NCBI GenBank assembly: GCA_963785755.1
Contig: CAWAXG010000058.1
Span: 129,783-193,782, forward strand
Reading direction: 5' to 3'
DNA: 64,000 bases
From: JACCXG01 sp963785755
Lineage (GTDB): Bacteria; Acidobacteriota; Vicinamibacteria; Vicinamibacterales; 2-12-FULL-66-21
This document shows positions 1 through 7,898 of the stretch, piece by piece. Made by a program: the position numbers and the translations under genes. How positions within the stretch are numbered: the first letter of the stretch is position 1; each line of letters opens with the position of its first letter. Under the pieces are notes generated by a model, which saw only the letters and a program-made list of their open reading frames with translations, was not told the origin of the DNA and did no database searches.

Positions 1-73
1 TGGCGGCCTGCAAGGCGTCCCACACCGGGCGGTTCCTCAAGTCACATCTCGGGTGAGGTCGCGAGGGGTGCCG

Positions 74-490
74 ATGAAGAAAGTGAAGGAGACCACGGCA
101 GCCAAGCGGCAACGGAAGCGCGACCCCTTCGATCCCGTCCGGGCCTTGGGACTCGCCTTGCCCGGCGTCGAGGAAGGCACGATGTTCGGGACGCCAGCGC
201 TCAGAGTGCGGGGCCGGATGTTCGCGTGTATCGCGTCCCACAAGTCGGCGGAACCAGACACGCTGGTGGTGTGCATCGACTTCGACAGCCGGGATGAACT
301 GATTGCCGCGGAGCCCGAGACCTACTACCTGACCGATCACTATGTCGGCTACCCGTCCGTGCTCGTCCGGCTGAGCCGGATCCGCCGTGACGCGCTCGAG
401 GATCTGCTCCAAATGGCCTGGCGCGACGCCATGAACAAGGCGAGCCGCCGCGCCGCACGACGGCCGCCGCGGCGCGCTGCGAGACGATGA
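74..490 (+). CDS. MmcQ/YjbR family (DUF419-like) protein
   Basis: Protein of about 138 residues. The core around residues 18-110 has the layout of the MmcQ/YjbR family: an opening helix with ALGLALPGVEE, then MFGTPALRVRGRMFACI, and a late YLTDHYVGYPSVLVRL stretch. Such proteins have a CyaY-like DNA-binding-type fold but no firm biochemical role. The ATG at 74 is preferred over the GTG at 53 because GAGGGG lies just upstream. The C-terminus is an Arg/Ala-rich tail (RRAARRPPRRAARR), probably disordered and possibly nucleic-acid binding. It has no obvious operon partner; the next gene begins after a tandem repeat. Confidence 0.8.
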   Translation: MKKVKETTAAKRQRKRDPFDPVRALGLALPGVEEGTMFGTPALRVRGRMFACIASHKSAEPDTLVVCIDFDSRDELIAAEPETYYLTDHYVGYPSVLVRLSRIRRDALEDLLQMAWRDAMNKASRRAARRPPRRAARR

Positions 491-540
491 AGGGCGATCC
501 TGTGATCGCGACGGGACTCGGGACTGGGGCTCACCGGGGA

Positions 541-587
541 TCGGGATCGGTGATCGGTGATCGGTGATCGGTGATCGGGATCGGGAA
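541..587. repeat. Short tandem array of GATCGGT
   Basis: About five head-to-tail copies of the 7-base unit GATCGGT, bordered by degenerate relatives (GATCGG, GGGACTCGGGACTGGGG). The array lies between the YjbR-like gene and the following membrane protein and overlaps that gene's apparent first codons. It belongs to the same class as the other short-unit arrays in this window (1354-1471, 12863-13024, 49943-50225, 54030-54185, 55565-55805, 56956-56992). Confidence 0.8.
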
Positions 588-1358
588 GCTGGCAACTGGC
601 TCGCGCTGCGGACGAAAACGACGGCGTTGAGCACGGTGTTCCATGTGCTCGCCTTCCTGCTCACGCTCGCGATCGCCACGGACTTCGGGCTGCGCGAGTG
701 GCTCGAGAACGGCTTGTGGCATCGGCTCGCGCTGCACCTCTTGCCGCTCGTCTTCGCGTATGCGGCCATCGGTGTTCTCGCGGAACAGCAGAATCGCGCC
801 TGGGCCAGCCGGCCCGCGTACACGGGCGCCGCGGTGCTGCTCGTCATCGTGCTGGAGCTGCTGGCGCTGCACGGCAAGGCCTTCGAGTATCTGGGAATCA
901 CGTTGAAGCCGCTTCAACCCCCCGGCGTCAGCGATCCGTCACTGCTGGACACCGTCGTCGCGATGGCGATCAACGGATGGCTGTTTTACGCCGTTGCTCT
1001 CGCGCTCGACAAGCGCCAGTCCGATCCGGTGCGCGTCGCATCCGGTCTGCTCTACACGATTGCGCCGTTCGCCATGCTGCAGCCGATCGGCTGGCTGGTC
1101 AGGAGCCACGAGATACTCGACCCGCATCGACTGGCTGTACCAGCGGCGGCGTGCGCCGTGATCGTGCTCAGCCATCGCCGCCAGCGAAAGAGCTTCTACT
1201 ACGCCGGGGTGTTGAACCTGGGCACCGCGCTGATCCTGATCGCCCATCGCCGGGAGTGGTTCGATCGGCCGGCGTGGGCCGTCGCGGTGGTCGCCGCCGG
1301 CCTGACCGCGCTGGCCGCGGGCTTCCTGCTCGATCGCCTGGAGCGAAATGACAAGTAA
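564..1358 (+). CDS. Polytopic membrane protein of unknown function
   Basis: 264 residues, almost entirely hydrophobic helices: I count about seven to eight membrane spans (for example near residues 25-45, 58-72, 85-105, 128-145, 158-175, 190-205, 215-230, 238-255). The arrangement recalls the C-terminal part of DUF2157/DUF4401-type membrane proteins, but I cannot assign it firmly. The first dozen residues (MIGDRDREAGNW) are encoded by the GATCGGT array and look non-native, so the true start may be a later GTG, or the gene may have lost its original 5' end. The stop codon falls in the first bases of the repeat at 1354-1471. The gene is convergent with the multicopper oxidase. Confidence 0.6.
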   Translation: MIGDRDREAGNWLALRTKTTALSTVFHVLAFLLTLAIATDFGLREWLENGLWHRLALHLLPLVFAYAAIGVLAEQQNRAWASRPAYTGAAVLLVIVLELLALHGKAFEYLGITLKPLQPPGVSDPSLLDTVVAMAINGWLFYAVALALDKRQSDPVRVASGLLYTIAPFAMLQPIGWLVRSHEILDPHRLAVPAAACAVIVLSHRRQRKSFYYAGVLNLGTALILIAHRREWFDRPAWAVAVVAAGLTALAAGFLLDRLERNDK

Positions 1359-1471
1359 CCAGTAACCAGTAACCAGTTGCCAGTTGAACGGAAAGTAGCA
1401 GTTAGCAACGGCAACTGCATTGCACTGGCAACTGGCAACTTGGCAACTGGCAACTGGCAACTGCCAGTTAC
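1354..1471. repeat. Inverted short-unit repeat element between convergent genes
   Basis: Left arm 1354-1386 is built from AGTAACC/AGTTGCC units, right arm 1424-1471 from GGCAACT units. The arms are reverse complements of each other around a core of about 37 bases. Both flanking genes, which converge here, end on a TAA supplied by the arms (AAGTAAC read on each strand). A long stem could form in RNA from either strand, so a bidirectional terminator role is possible. Confidence 0.75.
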
Positions 1472-3387
1472 TTGACCACGATCCGCCCCTGCACCGCCCA
1501 CTTGCCCCCTGGAGTCCTCACATTGATCCAGAGTGAGTGACGCCCTGGCGGCGCCTGATACTCGAAATCGTAGGTCTCGCCGACCGCGATCGTCTGCGTG
1601 GCTGATCGCAGCTCTGCGTCGGCCGCCGGCACCGGCGCGCCATCCTTCGTGAGCGGCCGCCACTGCACCGGGCCGTCCGCCTTTCCAAGCGACGTCACAA
1701 AGATGTCATCCGGCGTGATGTTGATGAGGCGCACGCGGTGGCGCTTGCCGGCCTTCCAGACGAGCAGCGGGTCGCGGCTGCCGTTCAGAACCACGGGCGC
1801 ATCTCGTCCGGGTCCCGATCGGCCGAGGACGACGACGTGGTCCTCGGCGGGATCGAAGGTCTCGCCCGGGTCGACGACGATTAGAGCGCCGTACATCCCC
1901 GACGTGAGCTGATGATCATCATGAAGGTGCGTGTGGTAGATGAAGGTTCCGGTGCGTGGCGGCGTGAAGCGCACGGGGAACGTTCCTCCCGGCTCGATGA
2001 GCGGCGTGATGCGCTTGCCGATTCCGCTCCAGCCGTGCACGCCGTCGTAGTAGCTGTCGAGCTCGATACCGTGCCAGTGGATGGCGGTCGGCTCGGCGAG
2101 CCTGTTGACGACCGTGATTTCGACCGGCTCGCCTCGCTGCAGCACGAGCGTGGGCCCCGGCACGGAGATCTTCGCATCCAGCGGAGCGTCCTCGGCGCCG
2201 CTCGACGTGAACCCGTACGTCGGATGCGCGCCGTCACGTCCGGGTTCGCTTCGCGCCGTCAACGTAAGTTTGCGCGGAGTGGTGGACGCCGTGGCAGGCG
2301 ATTCAGTCGACCGCCCGTTTCCCGTGACGGTCAGTCCCAGAACCAGTCCCGCCATTCCTGCCGTTCCGTCGTGCGAACCATGGTGGCCGTGGGCGTTCGC
2401 GCGTTCAGCCAGCGTCCGCTCCGGACGGATATGCTCGGCAATGTGGCAGTGAAAGATCCAGTTGCCTTCGCGCTCTGGCACCCAGGTCATCGCCATCGTC
2501 GCCCCGGGGTTCATCAGCTGGGTGACGACGCGCGGTTTCCGGTCGGCGTCGAACGGGACGTCGCGTTGACCGTCGCCGAGCGCGTCGACGGTGAAGTAGA
2601 ACCCGTGCAGGTGCATCGGATGCGCCTGCGAGCTGAGATTCAGGACGCGCCAGCGCACTTCTTCGCCGAGGCGATACGTGAGGCGTTCGGTCGAAGGCCA
2701 GGCGAGGCCGTTGACCATGAACGCGAATCGCGGGTTCAGCGCGAAGAACGCGCGGCCGATATCATCGGCGTTCGGAAGCTCTGCGAGCTGGGCGCGCGTC
2801 AGGCTGGTCCAGTCGGTGACGACCAGGACACGATCCGCGCCTCGGGGCTGGCCGGCCGGATCGACGATGAATGCACCCGACAGCTGCGTATCGTCCACCG
2901 ATCGAAAGGGCAGCGGCACGCCCGTCGTCGTGGCCCAGTAGTGGTAGGTGCCCGCACGGCCGGCGCTGAAGCGCAGCGCGCGCTCACCTGCCGGCGGGAT
3001 CTCGATCGGTGGACATGGCGATCCGTCGCGAGCGCACAATCCGTGGACTCTCATCGGATGGGCGAGATCGTTTCTGATGCTCGCGGCGATCTCGGTGCCT
3101 TCGGTCACCCGGATGAGTGGGGCGGGGATCAGCAGGGCACCCGACAGCTCGCCGAACGCCTCAATCTCCACCGCCGGTCCATCCTTGCCCTCGGGACGCC
3201 AGCGACCTGCACCCGCCCGCAGTTTCAGTGCCAGCGTCCCCGCCACCAGGCTACCGGCGGGGCGCTGATTGTCGTTGATCGTGATGCGGGGCAGGTTGCT
3301 CTCGCCGATCTCACGCGCGACGATGCCGGGACGGGACGTGACGGTAGGCAAGACGAGAAACGCCGCGAAAACCAAAGGTCGAATCAT
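1468..3387 (-). CDS. Multicopper oxidase with permuted copper-site order
   Basis: About 639 residues from the preferred ATG at 3387, which gives an N-terminal hydrophobic signal segment (MIRPLVFAAFLVLPTV); a longer ORF reaches 3492. It is an exported copper oxidase-type protein built from cupredoxin domains. All four copper-binding motifs are present, but the pair usually last comes first: HPMHLHG and HCHIAEH lie in the middle, while HWHG and HTHLH lie in the C-terminal third. The first domain carries degenerate equivalents (MRVHGL, YHYWA). A His-rich linker (HGHHGSHDG) follows the HCHIAEH site. The substrate is unknown; candidates are phenolics, metal ions or copper detoxification. It is convergent with the upstream membrane gene and monocistronic as far as can be seen. 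Confidence 0.88.
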   Translation of the reverse strand: MIRPLVFAAFLVLPTVTSRPGIVAREIGESNLPRITINDNQRPAGSLVAGTLALKLRAGAGRWRPEGKDGPAVEIEAFGELSGALLIPAPLIRVTEGTEIAASIRNDLAHPMRVHGLCARDGSPCPPIEIPPAGERALRFSAGRAGTYHYWATTTGVPLPFRSVDDTQLSGAFIVDPAGQPRGADRVLVVTDWTSLTRAQLAELPNADDIGRAFFALNPRFAFMVNGLAWPSTERLTYRLGEEVRWRVLNLSSQAHPMHLHGFYFTVDALGDGQRDVPFDADRKPRVVTQLMNPGATMAMTWVPEREGNWIFHCHIAEHIRPERTLAERANAHGHHGSHDGTAGMAGLVLGLTVTGNGRSTESPATASTTPRKLTLTARSEPGRDGAHPTYGFTSSGAEDAPLDAKISVPGPTLVLQRGEPVEITVVNRLAEPTAIHWHGIELDSYYDGVHGWSGIGKRITPLIEPGGTFPVRFTPPRTGTFIYHTHLHDDHQLTSGMYGALIVVDPGETFDPAEDHVVVLGRSGPGRDAPVVLNGSRDPLLVWKAGKRHRVRLINITPDDIFVTSLGKADGPVQWRPLTKDGAPVPAADAELRSATQTIAVGETYDFEYQAPPGRHSLWINVRTPGGKWAVQGRIVVK

Positions 3388-3718
3388 GACAATCAGCGTA
3401 GTCGCCTCACTCCCGCTGATCATGAAAGACGGGTAAGTGAACGGTAATGGTTCTGACAAGTTGCGAGGTTCTAAGGCACAACGTCGGGCCATACGGAACG
3501 GATGAGCTGTTCTCTGCGCCTTCTTGCCACGATCAGCGGGCAGTAATTCAGGGAGGACGTGGAGGTCAAATATTGCTTAAGCAGAATCTGTTCCTCCACA
3601 TCCTCCCTGTGAACTTTTTGATTGTGCCCGGACGGTCGAGAACAGTCGAAAGAATGACGACGCCTTAGAGCACCTTGCCACTTGCACCTCGCAACCGGTG
3701 CCAGCGACTATTCAGCGC
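3388..3718. other. Intergenic region with long imperfect hairpin
   Basis: No convincing gene. A 15-base inverted repeat with one mismatch, GGGAGGACGTGGAGG at 3551-3565 and CCTCCACATCCTCCC at 3593-3607, encloses an AT-rich loop that itself contains the palindrome GCTTAAGC. This is the divergent promoter region for the multicopper oxidase (minus) and the sulfatase (plus). The hairpin could be an operator, a small structured RNA or a leader element; nothing decides between these. Confidence 0.5.
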
Positions 3719-3764
3719 ATGAAGAGACAAGTATGGCGCGGCTTCGGGCTGATGGTGGTCCTTC

Positions 3765-5420
3765 TTGCGGTCGCGGCTGGTGTCGATCCACGGCGCTGTG
3801 TCACAGCAGCCGGCGGCGCGGCGTCCGAACGTGCTGTTCATCATGGCGGACGATCTCAGCAACGCGCTGGGCACCTACGGGCATCCGATCGTCAAGACGC
3901 CGAACATCGATCGGCTGGCGGCGCGCGGCGTGCGCTTCGATCGGGCGTACAACCAGTTCCCGCTGTGCAGCCCGAGCCGCGTCTCGCTCATGACCGGCCT
4001 CCGGCCGGACACGACCCGCGTGCACGAGCTGATGACCGACTTCCGGACGATTCTGCCGGATGCCGTCACGCTGCCGCAGATGTTCAAGCGCAACGGCTAT
4101 CTCTCGGCGCGAGTCGGGAAGATCTACCACTATGGCAATCCCGGTCAGATCGGGACGAGCGGGCTCGACGATCCGCAGTCGTGGGACGTCTTCGTCAATC
4201 CGCGCGGCATCGACAAGGACGAAGAGACGAAGCTCACCAACCTGACGCCGAAGCGCGGGCTCGGATCGGCGCTGGCCTATTACGCGTCGCCGGGCGCTGA
4301 CGAGGAGCACACCGACGGCAAGGTGGCGCTGGAAACGATCGCCCTGCTCGAGAAGAACAAGGACCGCCCGTTCTTCATCGCCGCCGGCTTCTATCGCCCG
4401 CACTGTCCGTTCATCGCGCCGCGCAAGTACTTCGACATGTATCCGCTCGATCGCATCCCGGCGCCGTCGCCCGCGTATTCGAAGGAGGCGGTCGCCGACA
4501 TTCCGCCCCCCGCGCTGTTCACGAATCCGCCCCACTGGGAAGTGGGCGAGGAGGGGCAGCGGGAATCGATCAGGGCGTACTACGCTTCAATCAGTTTTCT
4601 CGACGCCAACGTCGGGCGGGTCCTCGATGCGCTCGACCGCCTCGGGCTGGCTGACAACACGATCGTGGTCTTCATCAGCGATCACGGATATCACCTCGGC
4701 GAGCGCGGTCAGTGGATGAAACAGTCGTTGTTCGAGAACTCCGCCCGGGCGCCGCTCGTCATCGCCGGGCCAGGCGTGACCTCCAAGGGGCGGGGGACGT
4801 CTCGCATCGTCGAATTCCTCGACGTCTATCCGACGCTGGCCGATCTGACGACACTCTCGCCGCCTTCAGGCCTGCACGGCCGCGCGTTGACGCCGCTCCT
4901 GAAGGATCCGAACGCCGCCTGGGATCGTCCGGCCCTGACCCAGGTGCGTCGCGGCATGCCGCCGGCCACGTTCATGGGCTACAGCATCCGCACCGAGCAG
5001 TGGCGCTACACCGAGTGGGACAACGGCAAGCGCGGGTCGGAGCTGTACAACGAAAAGGACGACCCGGGAGAGCTCCGCAACCTGGCGAGCGATCCGAAGC
5101 ACGCGAAGGTTGTCGCCGAGATGCAGCGGTTGATGAAGGGGCTCGTCGGCAGGCAGGGGGACGCCTTCCGCCGTTCGCGACAGAGGCTCTCGGCGGACTC
5201 GGGACCGGTAGCTTGTCGCGGAGGCTCGGGGTCGGCGAGACTCGCCGTAGCTTCGGCGCAGCCTGTCGCGAGCCGGAGTCTTGGCAGCCTGTCTCGCCAG
5301 AGCCTTGGCAGCCTGTCTCGCCGGCGCCTTGGCGGAGGCGGAGAGGCGGAGAGGCGGTCAGGCGGAAGGATCTCGCGCTGGCCGCCGCGGCTGAACAAAT
5401 CGATTGGACAACACGAATGA
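3765..5420 (+). CDS. Exported sulfatase (alkaline-phosphatase superfamily), start frameshifted and tail extended
   Basis: Sulfatase domain from about residue 20: PNVLFIMADDLS carries the N-terminal metal-binding Asp pair, and FPLCSPSRVSLMTGLRP holds the C-x-S-R formylglycine site, so a type I sulfatase acting on a sulfate ester. FISDHGYHLGE supplies the C-terminal metal site. It resembles choline/iduronate-type sulfatases. The in-frame start at 3765 is a TTG and lacks a signal peptide. The ATG at 3719 in another frame encodes a good signal (MKRQVWRGFGLMVVLLAVAAG), so a one-base shift near 3800 probably separates them. The last 80 or so residues are Arg/Ser/Gly-rich and encoded by the repeats at 5216-5380, so they are probably not part of the original enzyme. 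The stop overlaps the next start (ATGA). Confidence 0.88.
   Translation: MRSRLVSIHGAVSQQPAARRPNVLFIMADDLSNALGTYGHPIVKTPNIDRLAARGVRFDRAYNQFPLCSPSRVSLMTGLRPDTTRVHELMTDFRTILPDAVTLPQMFKRNGYLSARVGKIYHYGNPGQIGTSGLDDPQSWDVFVNPRGIDKDEETKLTNLTPKRGLGSALAYYASPGADEEHTDGKVALETIALLEKNKDRPFFIAAGFYRPHCPFIAPRKYFDMYPLDRIPAPSPAYSKEAVADIPPPALFTNPPHWEVGEEGQRESIRAYYASISFLDANVGRVLDALDRLGLADNTIVVFISDHGYHLGERGQWMKQSLFENSARAPLVIAGPGVTSKGRGTSRIVEFLDVYPTLADLTTLSPPSGLHGRALTPLLKDPNAAWDRPALTQVRRGMPPATFMGYSIRTEQWRYTEWDNGKRGSELYNEKDDPGELRNLASDPKHAKVVAEMQRLMKGLVGRQGDAFRRSRQRLSADSGPVACRGGSGSARLAVASAQPVASRSLGSLSRQSLGSLSRRRLGGGGEAERRSGGRISRWPPRLNKSIGQHE
5216..5380. repeat. Repeat-rich insertion at sulfatase 3' end
   Basis: TTGGCAGCCTGTCTCGCC occurs at 5281-5298 and again at 5305-5322 (24-base period). 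It is preceded by GGCGAGACTCGCCGTAGC (5234-5251) and followed by GGCGGAGGCGGAGAGGCGG. The GGCGAG-CTCGCCGTAGC palindrome and the GGCGGAG tail match the conserved core found at 50103-50223 and 55690-55803. This appears to be a degenerate copy of the same intergenic element, read through as protein. Confidence 0.6.
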
Positions 5421-5809
5421 GACGCCTGATTTCCAGCGCCAGCCCGTTTGAGCCGCGGGTCGGCATATCCCGCGCTGTTCGTGTTGGACGTATTGTCGCG
5501 GTGTCGGGGACTGCGCCGCTCGGTCCCGACGGCCACACCGTCGGCAAGGGAGATCCGACGGCTCAGACCAGACGCTGTCTCGAAATCATCAAAGAGGCGC
5601 TGGAGCGGGCGGGCGCATCACTCGATCACGTGATTCGGACACGGACGCTGCTTACCCGGATCGAAGACTGGGAAGCCGTGGCGTCGGTCCACGGTGGACT
5701 TCGCGCAATTCGACCGGCCAATACGATCATGCAGGTGTCGAGATTCATTGATCCGGACTGGCTGGTCGAACTCGAGGCGGATGCCGTGGTCGAGCGAAGG
5801 AGAGATTGA
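5417..5809 (+). CDS. RidA/YjgF/YER057c-like protein
   Basis: 130 residues with the Rid-family layout: N-terminal strand, VGRIVAVSGTAPLGPDG, then LERAGASLDHVIRTRTLL, and a closing strand DWLVELEADAVVE. Rid enzymes hydrolyse reactive imines or enamines. The position that usually holds the catalytic Arg (AR before the last strands) reads RPANTIMQV, so that Arg seems to be replaced by Asn. This would place it in a Rid subgroup of uncertain activity. Its ATG overlaps the sulfatase stop (ATGA at 5417-5420), so it may be translationally coupled, although the sulfatase tail itself looks repeat-derived. Confidence 0.8.
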   Translation: MRRLISSASPFEPRVGISRAVRVGRIVAVSGTAPLGPDGHTVGKGDPTAQTRRCLEIIKEALERAGASLDHVIRTRTLLTRIEDWEAVASVHGGLRAIRPANTIMQVSRFIDPDWLVELEADAVVERRRD

Positions 5810-6035
5810 CTGAGCTGACGAGCGACCAACATGTGACCCGCGAGTCGACTTCTAGTGTCGGTCCAGCCGCCCTTCCTCTTCGGCCTCGCTCCCGCAAGCG
5901 ACGCGCTCACCCACTGCGTCCAGTGCTTCGAGAATTCAATTAACGTGGTCGTCACTCGACGATGCCGGCAGCGGCCGCCTGACACCTAATCAAGCGTTTG
6001 CAGTCGGCGGAGGCCGGTGCGATCATGCGTGCGTC

Positions 6036-7232
6036 ATGACTGCGGATGAGGTCAGGGCGCTCTTCACTCGTCGTGACGAAGCATGGGCGCTTCGCGATAG
6101 CGTCGCTCTCGCCGCTGCTTACGCCAAGGACTGCGTTCTTGAGAGTCCAACTTCCGGAACGGTAATCGGACGAGAAGCCATAGAGGAGGTCTACCGCGTC
6201 TGGGTTGACGGTTTCCCGGATCTGAAGGTCGAGACCGAAGAGCTGTTGATCGTGGGTGACCGGGTCGTTCAGATGGCCACCGTGTCTGGAACCAACACAG
6301 GTGGCTTCCTGGGACTACCTCCCACCGGGAAGCCGTTTCGTGTGCGCGGTGTGTTCCTGTTCGAGCTGAAGGCCGATCTGTTCGTACGGGAGCGCCGGAT
6401 CCTCGATTTCAGCGGAATACTGCTGCAGTTAGCCGGAGAAGTCGGGACTGTTAACGAGGGGAGCCGACTATACCGGGATACGCTCGCGCGGGCAAAACTG
6501 GAAAGCGACATCAGGATTGCTGCGGAGATTCAGCGTGCGTTGCTACCCGAGAGGCGATACGCAGGCGCAAACTTTGAAGTCGCGGCGGCGTCGGCACCGT
6601 GTCGCGCGATCGGAGGCGACTTTTTCGATTACTTCGATCTGACAAACGGAGCGTTCGGGTTTGCGCTTGGCGACGTCGCCGGTAAAGGGCCGCCGGCCGC
6701 GTTATTGGCCGCCGTGCTGCAAGGCATCCTCGCCGCGCACGTTCACGTGGGTGGCGCGCCCGCCGACATCCTAAAACGCGTCAACGAATCACTCGTTCGT
6801 CGTGCAGTGGAATCGCGCTTTGCGACTATCGTATACGGCATGCTCTCGTACGATGGCCGCTTGACGTACTGTAACGCCGGCCACAATGCGCCTGTTCTTG
6901 TGGGTAGACACGGTGTGCAGCGGCTTGAGAAGGGTGGTCTTATCGTTGGGGCTTTCAAGCACATGACGTTTGAGGAACAGACACTGCAGCTCGACTCGGG
7001 CGACACTCTGGTGGTCTTCAGCGACGGTCTTTCGGAAGCGCTCAACGCCGACGATCAAGAATTCGGCGAGGAGCGCCTCCTCTCGTGCGTGCAAGCAAAC
7101 CACGAATCATCGCCGACGGATCTTTTGCAGTATTTGCTCGACACGGTTCAGCGCTTCACTGCTGGTGCCGAACAGAGTGACGATCTGACAGTCCTGGTCC
7201 TGCGTTATCGGGGCGCACCGGTTCGGGCATAG
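6036..7232 (+). CDS. SnoaL/NTF2-like domain fused to SpoIIE-type PP2C phosphatase
   Basis: 398 residues. Residues 1-130 form a SnoaL/ester-cyclase-like NTF2 fold (RRDEAWALRD, GREAIEEVYRVW, GLPPTGKPFRVRG). Residues 145-395 form a SpoIIE/RsbU-type serine phosphatase. Metal-binding motifs are visible: GGDFFDYF, GDVAGKGPPAA, FSDGLSEA and DDLTVLVL. Such phosphatases usually act on anti-sigma-factor antagonists. The NTF2-like domain probably binds a small ligand and may serve as the sensor; this is inference. ATG at 6036. No partner anti-sigma gene is adjacent. Flanking gaps (5810-6035, 7233-7502) contain no recognisable gene. Confidence 0.88.
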   Translation: MTADEVRALFTRRDEAWALRDSVALAAAYAKDCVLESPTSGTVIGREAIEEVYRVWVDGFPDLKVETEELLIVGDRVVQMATVSGTNTGGFLGLPPTGKPFRVRGVFLFELKADLFVRERRILDFSGILLQLAGEVGTVNEGSRLYRDTLARAKLESDIRIAAEIQRALLPERRYAGANFEVAAASAPCRAIGGDFFDYFDLTNGAFGFALGDVAGKGPPAALLAAVLQGILAAHVHVGGAPADILKRVNESLVRRAVESRFATIVYGMLSYDGRLTYCNAGHNAPVLVGRHGVQRLEKGGLIVGAFKHMTFEEQTLQLDSGDTLVVFSDGLSEALNADDQEFGEERLLSCVQANHESSPTDLLQYLLDTVQRFTAGAEQSDDLTVLVLRYRGAPVRA

Positions 7233-7502
7233 GGTTCCAGCGGGGGTGGACGTGGGCGTGCACGGTGCTGACGCGGAGCACTGACGGCACCTCCGCTGTT
7301 GCGGGCGGTTCACCGGCGTCGAGCGCCGGCTCTACTACCGCGACGGACTCCCGCCGTTCGGCATCAGATCCGTGACCGGCCTCGGGACTGGACGCCGGTC
7401 GAGGGAATTCGATCTCCCGGCCATTGGAACTGGTGAAAGGTTCGTCCGCCAGGCTCCTAAACTAAGTATCGTTGCTGCGCACGAGCGGACGACAGCGGCA
7501 CA

Positions 7503-7898
7503 ATGACGTTCGTCAATCGACTTTGGCCTCGCCTCCCGGTCCTTGGGCGCGCGGTCCTCATCGGCGTCGCTGCCGCGGCCGCCGGTACCTTGCCGTGGGC
7601 CGCCATGGTATCGGCGAACACCAGGTATCAATCGGCGCTGCCGTGGGCCGTCCCGGTCATGGCGATGTACCTCTGGGTGTATTGGCGCTACCTCGTGCGG
7701 GGCGCGGGATGGCCGCAGTCGACAGCCGACGCGCGCCGTACGAATGCTCGTGCCAACGCACTGCCGGCAGAAGCCTGGGGCCTGGCTCTGGTGGCGGGAT
7801 TGCCTTGGGCGGGCAAGTGGGTCGCGGGTTGCCACGGGACGTCATCACGCTTTACGCGTAGAGATATGAGTAGCATTCGAGATCTGGACAGCAATTGA
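7503..7898 (+). pseudogene. Truncated membrane protein, probably 5' part of a CPBP-family protease gene
   Basis: 131 residues. The first 110 look like the N-terminal two membrane helices of acidobacterial CPBP (CAAX-like) intramembrane proteases: RAVLIGVAAAAAGTLPWA, then PWAVPVMAMYLWVYWRYL and ADARRTNARANALPAEAWG. After about residue 113 the sequence becomes unrelated (GKWVAGCHGTSSRF) and stops. The conserved EExxxR-containing catalytic part is absent here and in all frames downstream, so this is a 5' fragment. The family assignment rests on remembered similarity and is moderate. Confidence 0.5.

Noticed and set aside
1912..3447. 511-residue plus-strand ORF opposite the multicopper oxidase
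   Set aside because: Arg/Val-rich shadow with no domain; the minus strand carries all copper motifs.
3447..3668. 73-residue plus-strand ORF before the sulfatase
   Set aside because: Spans the hairpin at 3551-3607, no recognisable protein character and no ribosome site.
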